DNA of 7,526 nucleotides from Anaerolineae bacterium (GTDB lineage Bacteria > Chloroflexota > Anaerolineae > Aggregatilineales > Phototrophicaceae): assembly GCA_025454715.1 (NCBI GenBank), contig JALONY010000071.1, forward strand, positions 1-7,526, written 5' to 3'. The translations under genes and the position numbers were made by a program. The first letter of the stretch is position 1. The number at the start of each line of letters is the position of its first letter. The notes under the pieces were generated by a model that was given only the letters and a program-made list of their open reading frames with translations, did not search any database and had not been told where the DNA came from. This document shows, one piece after another, positions 1 to 5,526 of the stretch.

Positions 1-464
1 CCGATGATGCCCAGCGTCGCGCCGCTGACCTGCTGCCCCAGCAACAAATCGGGCTTCCATGGCCCCCACTGCCCCGAGTGGACGTAACGCTCACCCTCTG
101 GGATGCGGCGCGCCGCCGCCAACAGCAACGCGAAGGCGTGGTCTGCCGTCGCATCGGTCAGCACCTCGGGCGTATAACCGACCGGCACGCCCCGCGCCGC
201 GCAGGCCGCCACGTCGATATGGTCGTACCCGACCGACATCGTGCTGATGGCCTTCAGGTTGGGCGCACCGTCCAGCAGTTCGGTATCGACCCGCTCGGTC
301 AGCATGACCAACAAGCCATCGGCGCGGTTGGCCTCGCGCAACAACACATCCCGCGGCACGGGGCGGTCTTCCTCCCACACGCGCAGTTCGCCGCACGCGG
401 CGCGCAACGATTGCAGGGCACGGTGGGGCAGTTTACGGGTCAGGTACACGGTCGGCAACGCCAT
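1..464 (-). CDS. D-2-hydroxyacid dehydrogenase, glyoxylate/hydroxypyruvate reductase type (partial, C-terminus off the left edge)
   Basis: About 154 N-terminal residues are present and the frame is open to base 1. The protein starts [13 protein letters not shown] and carries the substrate-domain motif SVGYDHID (about residues 78-85). Next come [19 protein letters not shown] (about 95-113), a leucine/alanine-rich helix, and GATLGIIG at the edge, which begins the NAD(P)-binding glycine motif. This order matches GyaR/GhrB-type enzymes that reduce glyoxylate or hydroxypyruvate with NAD(P)H in the cytosol. The catalytic Arg, Glu and His lie outside the window, so activity and exact substrate cannot be judged. 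The start ATG overlaps by one base the TGA stop of the upstream DUF4256 gene (TGATG), which suggests translational coupling. The family is clear, but other 2-hydroxyacid dehydrogenases remain possible. Confidence 0.88.
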   Translation of the reverse strand, partial: MALPTVYLTRKLPHRALQSLRAACGELRVWEEDRPVPRDVLLREANRADGLLVMLTERVDTELLDGAPNLKAISTMSVGYDHIDVAACAARGVPVGYTPEVLTDATADHAFALLLAAARRIPEGERYVHSGQWGPWKPDLLLGQQVSGATLGII

Positions 465-1048
465 CAGCTCACCTCATCCTCGTCTGGAGGGTGCAACACC
501 CCGCGAAACCCCCGCGCCGCATAATACGACTCCGCACCGTTATGATACACGAACACGCGCCCAAACCGCCGGTCTCCGAACAGCGCCCCGCCCAATTTTC
601 GCACATCCGGCGGGGTCAGCAGCCAGCTCGAGGTCTTGGTATCGAACTCGCCCACCGCTTGCAATTGCGCGTATTGCGCCTCGGTCAGCAACGTCACGCC
701 CATGCCGGTCGCCACATCGTGGGCGTTGTCCTCGGGGCGGTTGGCCTTGCGCGATTCCCACGCGGCGCGGTCGTAGCACAAGCTGCGCCGCCCGCTGGGC
801 GACTCGGCTGAGCAGTCGCAATACAGGTACTGGCCGGTCTGCTCGTCCTGCCCAATCACGTCCGGCTCGCCGCCCGACTCCTCCATCTGGTGCAACGACC
901 ACAGCTTATCGGGCTGAGCTTCGAGGCGGGCGTGCACGTCCGCCCACATCAGCCCGACATGGCGGCGCATGTGCGTCTCGAACCGCCCGCGCAATACGGC
1001 GAGCAAGGCTTGGCGTTGGTCGGCGGACAGGGCGTTATCGGGGGTCAT
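464..1048 (-). CDS. DUF4256 family protein
   Basis: The product is 194 residues, about the usual length for DUF4256, a conserved family with no established function. Family-like blocks, in order, are [73 protein letters not shown] and [20 protein letters not shown]. No signal peptide or membrane segment is visible, so it is probably cytosolic. I chose the ATG at 1048 because an AGGAGAG ribosome site sits 6 nt upstream (1055-1061). The frame stays open to an ATG at 1099, but that would place the likely promoter inside the gene. The stop overlaps the start of the following hydroxyacid dehydrogenase. The link between the two genes is positional only and assigns no function. Confidence 0.88.
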   Translation of the reverse strand: MTPDNALSADQRQALLAVLRGRFETHMRRHVGLMWADVHARLEAQPDKLWSLHQMEESGGEPDVIGQDEQTGQYLYCDCSAESPSGRRSLCYDRAAWESRKANRPEDNAHDVATGMGVTLLTEAQYAQLQAVGEFDTKTSSWLLTPPDVRKLGGALFGDRRFGRVFVYHNGAESYYAARGFRGVLHPPDEDEVS

Positions 1049-1081
1049 GGCTGGCTCTCCTGAATTAGAACACATGAGCGC

Positions 1082-1090
1082 ATTATACCA
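1082..1090 (-). promoter_or_regulatory. Extended -10 promoter for the DUF4256-dehydrogenase pair
   Basis: Read on the minus strand, 1090-1082 is TGGTATAAT: a perfect TATAAT preceded by the TGN of extended -10 promoters. No good -35 is seen at 16-18 bp (the best hexamer is CTTCAT), as is typical when TGN is present. Initiation near 1075 would leave a leader of about 27 nt containing the AGGAGAG ribosome site. A 7-bp hairpin lies immediately upstream. Confidence 0.55.
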
Positions 1091-1092
1091 CC

Positions 1093-1111
1093 GCTTCATA
1101 CGAAATGAAGC
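1093..1111. other. Inverted repeat between the homogentisate dioxygenase stop and the DUF4256 promoter
   Basis: GCTTCAT and ATGAAGC form a perfect 7-bp stem around a 5-nt loop (ACGAA), starting 6 nt after the dioxygenase stop. No T-tract follows on the minus strand, so it is a poor intrinsic terminator. It occupies the -35 area of the downstream promoter, so an operator role or RNA 3'-end stabilisation is possible. Neither can be proven here. Confidence 0.4.
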
Positions 1112-1117
1112 CGCCCC

Positions 1118-2284
1118 CTACTCCCACTGCGGGTCAATCCAACTGTCTTGATATCCGGCCTTTTCCATCTCCAAGCCCTCGGTGGTCAGGTGCAGCGGGT
1201 TGAAGGTATCGACCATCACCGCCAACTCGCGGGTCTCGACCGCGCCGATGCTGGCCTCGGTCGCGCCCGGCTGCGGGCCGTGCGGCAGGCCGGACGGGTG
1301 CAGCGTCAGGTCATATTTCTCGATTCCGCGGCGGCTCATGAAGTTGCCGTCACAGTAATAAATCACCTCGTCACTGTTGACGTTGCTGTGGTTGTACGGG
1401 GCGGGGATGCCGTCGGGGTGGTAATCGAACAGGCGCGGGACGAACGAGCACACCACGAAATTCCAGCCCTCGAAGGTCTGGTGAACCGGTGGCGGCTGAT
1501 GGATGCGCCCGGTAATCGGCTCGAAATCGGCGATGTTGAACGCCCACGGGTACAGGCAACCGTCCCAGCCGACCACGTCGTGTGGGTGGTGGTCGAGGAT
1601 GTGGCGGCTGATGCCGTCGCGCACCTTAACGCGCACCTCGAACTCGCCTTTGTCGGTGTTGGGGCCGACGAACTCGGGGGCGCGGATGTCGCGCTCACAG
1701 TACGGCGCGTGCTCGAGGAACTGCCCGACCTTGTTGAGGTAACGCTTGGGCGGGTGAACCTCGGTCGGCGACTCAATCACCAAGAAACGCGCCCCGCCCG
1801 GGTGGTGGATGTCCATCTTCCACGTCGTGCCGTAGGGGATGACGAGGTAATCTCCCGGAGAAAACTCGAGCCGCCCGAACTGGCTCCACAACGTGCCCGC
1901 CCCCTCATGCACATACCACACCTCGTAGGCTTGTGCGTTGCGATAGAAATAGTCCATCGGGGCGGTCGGGCGCGCCACGCCCAGCGTCACGTCCTTGTTG
2001 CCCATCAGCGTCCGGCGCGCACTGACCGGATCGCCGCCCGCCGCCACATCGACCGTCTTGAAGGCGCGGTGGCGCAACGCCCCATACGGCACGTACTGCG
2101 GCGTCACGTCGCCCAAGTATTCGGTCTTGACCACCCGCGGCGGCAGATAGACGTGATACAGCAACGACTGGATGCCGTGAAAGCCCTCCAGCCCCATCAC
2201 CTCCTCGCGGTACAGGCCGCCATCGGGCTTGCGGAACTGCGTGTGGCGCTTGTGCGGGAACTGCCCGCGCTGGACATAATACAT
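1118..2284 (-). CDS. hmgA: Homogentisate 1,2-dioxygenase family protein (short bacterial form)
   Basis: The 388-residue protein begins MYYVQRGQFPHKRHTQFR, typical of the shorter bacterial branch. Family enzymes use non-haem Fe(II) and O2 to open the ring of homogentisate to maleylacetoacetate in tyrosine/phenylalanine breakdown. Conserved cupin segments include HAPYCERDI, HDVVGWDGCLYPWAFN (about 235-250), QPPPVHQTFEGWNF (about 263-276), PYNHSNVNSDEV (about 296-307) and LPHGPQPG (about 333-340). The His and Glu of the last two are the probable iron ligands. The ATG at 2284 is preferred because GAAGGAG lies 10 nt upstream (2295-2301); an ATG at 2320 would add 12 unconserved residues. No other tyrosine-degradation gene is present, so the exact substrate of this branch is inferred from family naming. 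Nothing looks broken. Confidence 0.85.
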   Translation of the reverse strand: MYYVQRGQFPHKRHTQFRKPDGGLYREEVMGLEGFHGIQSLLYHVYLPPRVVKTEYLGDVTPQYVPYGALRHRAFKTVDVAAGGDPVSARRTLMGNKDVTLGVARPTAPMDYFYRNAQAYEVWYVHEGAGTLWSQFGRLEFSPGDYLVIPYGTTWKMDIHHPGGARFLVIESPTEVHPPKRYLNKVGQFLEHAPYCERDIRAPEFVGPNTDKGEFEVRVKVRDGISRHILDHHPHDVVGWDGCLYPWAFNIADFEPITGRIHQPPPVHQTFEGWNFVVCSFVPRLFDYHPDGIPAPYNHSNVNSDEVIYYCDGNFMSRRGIEKYDLTLHPSGLPHGPQPGATEASIGAVETRELAVMVDTFNPLHLTTEGLEMEKAGYQDSWIDPQWE

Positions 2285-2344
2285 CAGACCTAAACTCCTT
2301 CGGGCAAAACGCCCAATCATTTTTGTTTATACGGACTATCTATG

Positions 2345-2371
2345 ATTGTACAGAATAATCAAAAAGCACAA
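2345..2371 (-). promoter_or_regulatory. Candidate promoter of the homogentisate dioxygenase gene
   Basis: On the minus strand TACAAT (2350-2345) is a 5/6 match to a -10 site. It has TTGTGC (2371-2366) upstream, but the spacer is only 15 bp. A second possible -10, TATAAA, lies closer to the gene without a good -35. The surrounding 2318-2395 is clearly more AT-rich than its neighbours. A promoter in this leader is likely; the exact hexamers are uncertain. Confidence 0.3.
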
Positions 2372-2376
2372 CAGCC

Positions 2377-2387
2377 TTTTGGCAAAA
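2377..2387. promoter_or_regulatory. Short palindrome upstream of the dioxygenase gene, possible operator
   Basis: TTTTG-G-CAAAA is an 11-bp odd palindrome just upstream of the candidate -35. Size and position would suit a dimeric regulator, but there is one copy and no known motif is recognised. Confidence 0.2.
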
Positions 2388-2424
2388 CAGGTTGCCCCAC
2401 ACGCCCCCATATAGACACACGTCC

Positions 2425-2450
2425 GTAGGGGCGCAGCGTGCTGCGCCCGC
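2425..2450. repeat. GC-rich hairpin repeat element (GTAGGGGCGCAG type)
   Basis: GGGCGCAG (2429-2436) and CTGCGCCC (2441-2448) form a perfect 8-bp stem around CGTG, after the lead-in GTAGGG. The shape resembles short dispersed hairpin elements found in many intergenic spacers of Chloroflexota and cyanobacteria. It lies downstream of the asparaginase gene and could also act as an RNA 3' hairpin, but no T-tract follows. That it is multi-copy is inferred, since only one copy is in the window. Confidence 0.45.
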
Positions 2451-2465
2451 CGCTCTGGCACTGCA

Positions 2466-2507
2466 CCCCTCGCCCAATTTTGGGGCTGAGGGGCTGGGGG
2501 TGAGGGA
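2466..2507. repeat. Second GC-rich intergenic repeat (CCCTCACCCCCAGCCCC type)
   Basis: CCCCTC (2466-2471) pairs with GAGGGG (2488-2493) across an imperfect inner stem of CCC/GGG around AATTTT. The right part, read on the minus strand, gives CCCTCACCCCCAGCCCCTC, a motif familiar from dispersed intergenic repeats in several phyla. Together with the preceding element it fills the space between the asparaginase stop and the dioxygenase leader. It may serve as the 3' end of the dnaA-asparaginase transcript. Confidence 0.45.
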
Positions 2508-2521
2508 TTCGGTTCAGGCGC

Positions 2522-3541
2522 TTAGGCGGTCAATTCGCCGCGCAGGTCTTGCCCGATGAGCTCGCGGATGGCCTCGACCGGCAAACCGCGGCTGAACAGG
2601 TAAAACATCTTGGCCAACGCGGCCTCGGCGGTCATGTCGGCACCGCCCAGCACCCCCGCCCGCGCCAAGGCCGACCCCGCCCGATACGCCCCCAAATCGA
2701 CCGCGCCGCGCACGCACTGGGTGCACGCCACGATGACGACGCCGCGCTCGGTGGCCTCGCTGAGGGCGGCCAAAAAGTCGGGGTCACGGTCGGGGCCGTT
2801 GCCCACCCCATACGTCTCCAGCACCAAGCCGCGCAACGGCGGCTGGGTCATCAGCCGCACGAGGTCACCGGTGACGCCCGGGAACAAGCGCAAGACCGCC
2901 ACCGGCGGATTGACCAGCGCTTGGACGTGGAAGGGTAAACCATCGGGGTCGGGCATGGGCGGGCGCACCAGCCCGCGCTCGATGTCGATGGTGATGCCCA
3001 AGCGCCCGAGTGGGGCGAAATTGGGCGAGTCGAACGCATTCAGCCCGTCGGCGGCGAGTTTTTGGGCGCGGCACCCGCGCAACAATCTATCGCCGAAGCA
3101 CAAGCACACCTCGGGGATGTCGCCCGCACCGGCGATGAGCAAGGCGTTGATCAGGTTGGCGCGGGCGTCGCTCCGCACCTCGCACAAGGGGATTTGCGAG
3201 CCGGTCAAAATCACCGGTTTGGCCAAGCCTTCCAGCATGAACGGCAAGGCCGAGGCGGTATAGGCCATCGTGTCGGTGCCGTGCAGCACGATGAAGCCAT
3301 CGTAATCGTCGTAGTGGGCTTCGATGTCGCGGGCAATCTCGAGCCAGTGCTGGGGCGTCATGTTGGCGCTGTCCAGCAAGGTGCCATATTCGTGGACGGT
3401 GTACTCCGGCATTTGCGGGGCGCGCAGCTCGGGCATTTGGTGCATCAGCTCGGCCAAATAGCCCGCCCGCGGCGCATACCCGTCTTGGGTGGGCGCCATC
3501 CCAATCGTGCCGCCCGTATAGGCGATGTACACCCGCGCCAT
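2522..3541 (-). CDS. ansA: Type I (cytoplasmic) L-asparaginase
   Basis: The 339-residue product closely follows E. coli AnsA (338 residues) throughout. The enzyme hydrolyses L-asparagine to aspartate and ammonia; there is no signal peptide, so it should be cytosolic. The first catalytic Thr is T12 in YTGGTIGM. The second threonine-aspartate pair is T89-D90 in HGTDTMAYTASAL, and the supporting Lys is K161 in RAQKLAADG. Other family blocks are LTGSQIPL, ETYGVGNGP, TQCVRGAVDLG and GVLGGADMT, and the end is LRGELTA. All key residues expected for activity are present. The ATG lies only 4 nt after the dnaA stop and has no convincing ribosome site of its own, so translation is probably coupled to dnaA. 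Its 3' side carries the GC-rich hairpin elements. The family call is secure; affinity cannot be read from sequence. Confidence 0.95.
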   Translation of the reverse strand: MARVYIAYTGGTIGMAPTQDGYAPRAGYLAELMHQMPELRAPQMPEYTVHEYGTLLDSANMTPQHWLEIARDIEAHYDDYDGFIVLHGTDTMAYTASALPFMLEGLAKPVILTGSQIPLCEVRSDARANLINALLIAGAGDIPEVCLCFGDRLLRGCRAQKLAADGLNAFDSPNFAPLGRLGITIDIERGLVRPPMPDPDGLPFHVQALVNPPVAVLRLFPGVTGDLVRLMTQPPLRGLVLETYGVGNGPDRDPDFLAALSEATERGVVIVACTQCVRGAVDLGAYRAGSALARAGVLGGADMTAEAALAKMFYLFSRGLPVEAIRELIGQDLRGELTA

Positions 3542-3545
3542 GCGC

Positions 3546-4976
3546 CTAGCCGACCAACATCCCGCGCACTTCGTCGTATAGGGCGCGCAGGCCGGCCTCG
3601 GCCTTGCACGATTTTTCGGCGCGCTTGACGCCCGAAATCACCGTGCTGTGCTGCCGCCCGCCCAACGCCTCGCCAATCTGCACCAATGACAGGTCGGTCA
3701 GCTCGCGCAAGACCAACATCGCGATTTGGCGCGCCTCGCTGACCTTGGCGGTGCGCTTCTTGCCCACCAAGTCCTCGACCGACACCCCGAACACCACCGA
3801 GGTCGCCTTCAGCACTTCCGCCGCCGTCAGGCTCCGCGACGGGCGCGGCGCGTCGATGCGGTTGAGCACCCGATCGACCACCTCGACCGTGATGGGGTGG
3901 TGGCTGGCGCGGCTGTGCAGGATGATGCGGTTGAACGCGCCTTCCAGCTCGCGCACCGAGTGGCGGGCAAACTGCGCGAGGCGGGTGACGACCGGCGCGG
4001 ACAAGCGCAATTTGTGCTCATCCATCCACATCTGGACGATGGCCATGCGCGTCTCCAGCTCCAGCGGCGCGATATCGACCAGCAACCCGCCCTCGAAGCG
4101 CGAGCGCAAGCGCTCCTCCAATTGGGTTAGCTCACGCGGCGGGCGGTCGCTGACGATCACGATTTGCTTGCCCATGCCGTGCAACGACTCGAAGGTGTGG
4201 AAGAACTCTTCTTGGGTGGCTTCTTTGCCAGCGATGAACTGAACATCGTCCATCAGCAACACATCGACCGAGCGGTACTTGTCGCGCAGCATGGCGGTGG
4301 TGCGGTTGCGCACCGCGCTGACGACATCGTTGGTGAACGCCTCGCCCGAGACATATAGCACGCGCTTGCCCGCCGCGTGGCACACATGCCCGACCGCGTG
4401 CATCAGGTGGGTCTTGCCCACGCCCACCCCGCCCCACAAGAACACGGGGTTATAGTTGCGCCCGGGCGCCTCGGCCACGGCGCGCATCGCCTCGTAAGCC
4501 ATCCGGTTGGCACCGCCCACCATATAACGATCGAAGGTGAAGCGTGTGTTGAGCGAGCTTTCGGGCAGGGGCGGCTGGGCGGGCGGGGTCATCCGCGCAT
4601 CGAACGCCCGTGAGCTATCGGGCTGGGGCGGGTTGGACGCCGCTTGCTCCGCCAACAATTGGAACAACGGCAAGCTGGAGAGGTCTTGCTCAGCCGAGGT
4701 GCCGCCCTTGCTGGGCGCGGCCTGCCGGTCAAGCTCGAACCGTAGCTTGGCCGGTTGCCCCCACGCATCCGAGACCGCCCGCACCATGTTGCGGTGCAGC
4801 CGCTTTTGCAGCATGTCCCGTGCGATTTCACTCTTCACCCCAATCACGAACACCCCATCCTCGAAGCGCAAGAAACGCGCCTCGCGCACCCACGTCTCGA
4901 ACTTGGCGGGGTCGAATTGAAGCTGAAGCTGATGATAGGCCGCTTCCCATGCCTCGACAGGGCTTGTGCTGATCAT
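3546..4976 (-). CDS. dnaA: Chromosomal replication initiator DnaA (variant DNA-recognition motif)
   Basis: The 476-residue protein has all DnaA parts. Domain I is about 1-85 and a Pro/Gln/Ser-rich linker about 86-143. The AAA+ domain has Walker A GGVGVGKT (182-189), Walker B VDVLLMDD (237-244), sensor 1 near 272-283, a likely arginine finger at R293 in LRSRFEGG and sensor 2 in VRELEGAFNR (341-350). Domain IV is about 380-476. DnaA-ATP opens the origin and loads the helicase. In the signature helix the usual GGRDHTT/S reads GGRQHST: Gln442 stands at the position of E. coli Asp433, Ser444 at Thr435 and Ser448 at His439. The minor-groove Arg (E. coli R399) is kept as R408. I chose the ATG at 4976 (AAGGA 9 nt upstream), giving the usual domain I start. 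The open frame up to 5102 encodes nothing conserved. The likely origin is directly upstream; the asparaginase gene follows instead of dnaN. Confidence 0.97.
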   Translation of the reverse strand: MISTSPVEAWEAAYHQLQLQFDPAKFETWVREARFLRFEDGVFVIGVKSEIARDMLQKRLHRNMVRAVSDAWGQPAKLRFELDRQAAPSKGGTSAEQDLSSLPLFQLLAEQAASNPPQPDSSRAFDARMTPPAQPPLPESSLNTRFTFDRYMVGGANRMAYEAMRAVAEAPGRNYNPVFLWGGVGVGKTHLMHAVGHVCHAAGKRVLYVSGEAFTNDVVSAVRNRTTAMLRDKYRSVDVLLMDDVQFIAGKEATQEEFFHTFESLHGMGKQIVIVSDRPPRELTQLEERLRSRFEGGLLVDIAPLELETRMAIVQMWMDEHKLRLSAPVVTRLAQFARHSVRELEGAFNRIILHSRASHHPITVEVVDRVLNRIDAPRPSRSLTAAEVLKATSVVFGVSVEDLVGKKRTAKVSEARQIAMLVLRELTDLSLVQIGEALGGRQHSTVISGVKRAEKSCKAEAGLRALYDEVRGMLVG

Positions 4977-4985
4977 GGTGGTGCA

Positions 4986-4990
4986 TCCTT
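4986..4990 (-). promoter_or_regulatory. dnaA ribosome binding site
   Basis: AAGGA on the minus strand lies 9 nt before the ATG at 4976. It decides the dnaA start against the longer in-frame ORF that opens at 5102. Confidence 0.7.
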
Positions 4991-5148
4991 GCTTGTGTAC
5001 CGCTGACGACAGAGACGCAAATAGCCCACCCGAGGCAATATGACCCGAGCCGACTCCGCCGTCCGCGAAAAACCTTGTAAAATTGGGGTTTGGCAAGCCC
5101 ACCGCCTTGGGGGAGTGGCGGGGGTGGTTCGCTTGCCCGACGCTTCAC

Positions 5149-5177
5149 AGTATAGCGCATGTTGCCAGCGCCCTCAA
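5149..5177 (-). promoter_or_regulatory. Likely dnaA promoter
   Basis: On the minus strand TTGAGG (5177-5172) and TATACT (5154-5149) are separated by exactly 17 bp, a good sigma-70-type arrangement (4/6 and 5/6 matches). Initiation near 5142 would give a leader of about 165 nt. The origin boxes begin about 34 bp upstream of the -35, so DnaA bound there could regulate its own gene; that is inference. Confidence 0.5.
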
Positions 5178-5197
5178 GCGAATCGAGCCAGATTCGC
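5178..5197. other. Hairpin between the dnaA promoter and the first origin box
   Basis: GCGAATC (5178-5184) and GATTCGC (5191-5197) form a perfect 7-bp inverted repeat around GAGCCA, abutting the dnaA -35. On the plus strand it is followed by CAAAATTTTT. That looks like a weak terminator for transcription entering from the left, but no plus-strand gene lies there. A boundary or operator role is possible. Confidence 0.4.
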
Positions 5198-5210
5198 CAA
5201 AATTTTTACG

Positions 5211-5231
5211 TTGGGATAAGTCTTACATGTG
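5211..5231 (+). repeat. Origin repeat, copy 1 (box plus extension)
   Basis: The 21-nt unit begins TTGGGATAAGTCTTACAT and matches copy 2 (5352-5372) at 19 of 21 positions. Both copies follow a T-rich tract (TTTTTACG here, TTTTTAACA at copy 2). The first 9 nt are the proposed DnaA box; the conserved AAGTYTTACAT part extends beyond any DnaA box. Confidence 0.7.
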
Positions 5232-5259
5232 GGATAGTGTGGGTTTGGGTTATATCCGG

Positions 5260-5275
5260 TTTAGGCGCGCCTAAA
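5260..5275. other. 16-bp perfect palindrome inside the origin
   Basis: TTTAGGCGCGCCTAAA is fully self-complementary. It lies between the left group of boxes (5211-5253) and the central inverted pair (5314-5360). A perfect palindrome of this length by chance in 550 nt is unlikely. A binding site for a dimeric protein is the natural reading, but no known motif is recognised. Confidence 0.65.
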
Positions 5276-5313
5276 TTGGCCGACGGATGCGAACAAGAGT
5301 CCTAGCTTTTACG

Positions 5314-5360
5314 ATATCCCAACCGTTCGTGAAATTTTTCACTTTTTAACATTGGGATAA
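5314..5360. other. Inverted origin boxes flanking an AT-rich core
   Basis: ATATCCCAA (5314-5322) and TTGGGATAA (5352-5360) face each other with 8-bp perfect arms (TATCCCAA/TTGGGATA). The 29-nt core between them is AT-rich and itself contains the inverted repeat GTGAAA-TT-TTTCAC (5329-5342). This is the best candidate for the site where the origin melts. The role is inferred from layout. Confidence 0.55.
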
Positions 5361-5372
5361 GTTTTACATCTG
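5352..5372 (+). repeat. Origin repeat, copy 2 (box plus extension)
   Basis: The unit begins TTGGGATAAGTTTTACAT and sits exactly 141 bp from copy 1 in the same orientation. The differences from copy 1 are a C/T change and a G/C change. Its first 9 nt are the right arm of the inverted box pair. Confidence 0.7.
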
Positions 5373-5526
5373 AGGGAAGCGCCCCGTTTTAACCCAAACC
5401 GGACTGTGTCGGATGTGTTAAAATTGGGATGAATGGTACCAACACCAACTCGTATTTGAGACATGAGTTGTTTAGAATGAACGAACACCCCTGCGAAATG
5501 ACCCCGAGAAAGCACTCAAGATAACG

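Larger units (their letters stand above)
4977..5526. other. Putative chromosomal replication origin (oriC), dnaA-spoVS intergenic region
   Basis: This 550-nt stretch has no credible gene. Between 5211 and 5432 seven sites match TTATCCCAA or its complement TTGGGATAA. They are 5211-5219 (9/9), 5229-5237 (7/9), 5245-5253 (7/9), 5314-5322 (8/9, opposite orientation), 5352-5360 (9/9), 5389-5397 (8/9, opposite) and 5424-5432 (8/9). AT-rich tracts at 5198-5208, 5331-5352, 5387-5392 and 5418-5425 stand out in a GC-rich genome and are candidate unwinding sites. Origins commonly lie beside dnaA and contain clustered DnaA boxes next to AT-rich DNA. The E. coli box TTATCCACA was not found. The dnaA-proximal part (4977-5177) holds the dnaA leader and promoter. 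Origin function is inferred. Confidence 0.72.

Noticed and set aside
78..1068. Overlapping plus-strand ORFs opposite the dehydrogenase and DUF4256 genes
   Set aside because: They are rich in Arg, Pro and Ala as expected from antisense frames of GC-rich genes; the minus strand carries the conserved proteins.
1148..2293. Very long plus-strand ORF opposite the homogentisate dioxygenase gene
   Set aside because: It is a GC-rich antisense shadow. The minus-strand protein is clearly conserved, while this one is Arg/Val/His-rich with no motifs.
2302..2314. GGGC-AAAAC-GCCC hairpin just upstream of the dioxygenase ribosome site
   Set aside because: The stem is only 4 bp and no antiterminator or ligand-binding fold is visible, so a riboswitch is unsupported.
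3062..4242. Plus-strand ORFs opposite ansA and dnaA
   Set aside because: They are antisense to two highly conserved genes and show no features of their own.
4977..5102. Upstream in-frame extension of dnaA (42 more residues)
   Set aside because: The extra residues are not DnaA-like, they would cover the AAGGA ribosome site, and the usual domain I begins at the ATG at 4976.
5083..5274. 63-codon plus-strand ORF across the hairpin, origin repeat and palindrome
   Set aside because: No ribosome site, no recognisable protein features, and it runs through non-coding origin elements.
5456..5478. Promoter for spoVS from TTGAGA and TAGAAT
   Set aside because: The hexamers are only 11 bp apart, too close for a sigma-70 promoter, and no better pair was found.
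4977..5526. Classical DnaA boxes (TTATCCACA) and a DnaA-trio tract
   Set aside because: I found no exact TTATCCACA or complement, and no clear run of TAG triplets next to a box.
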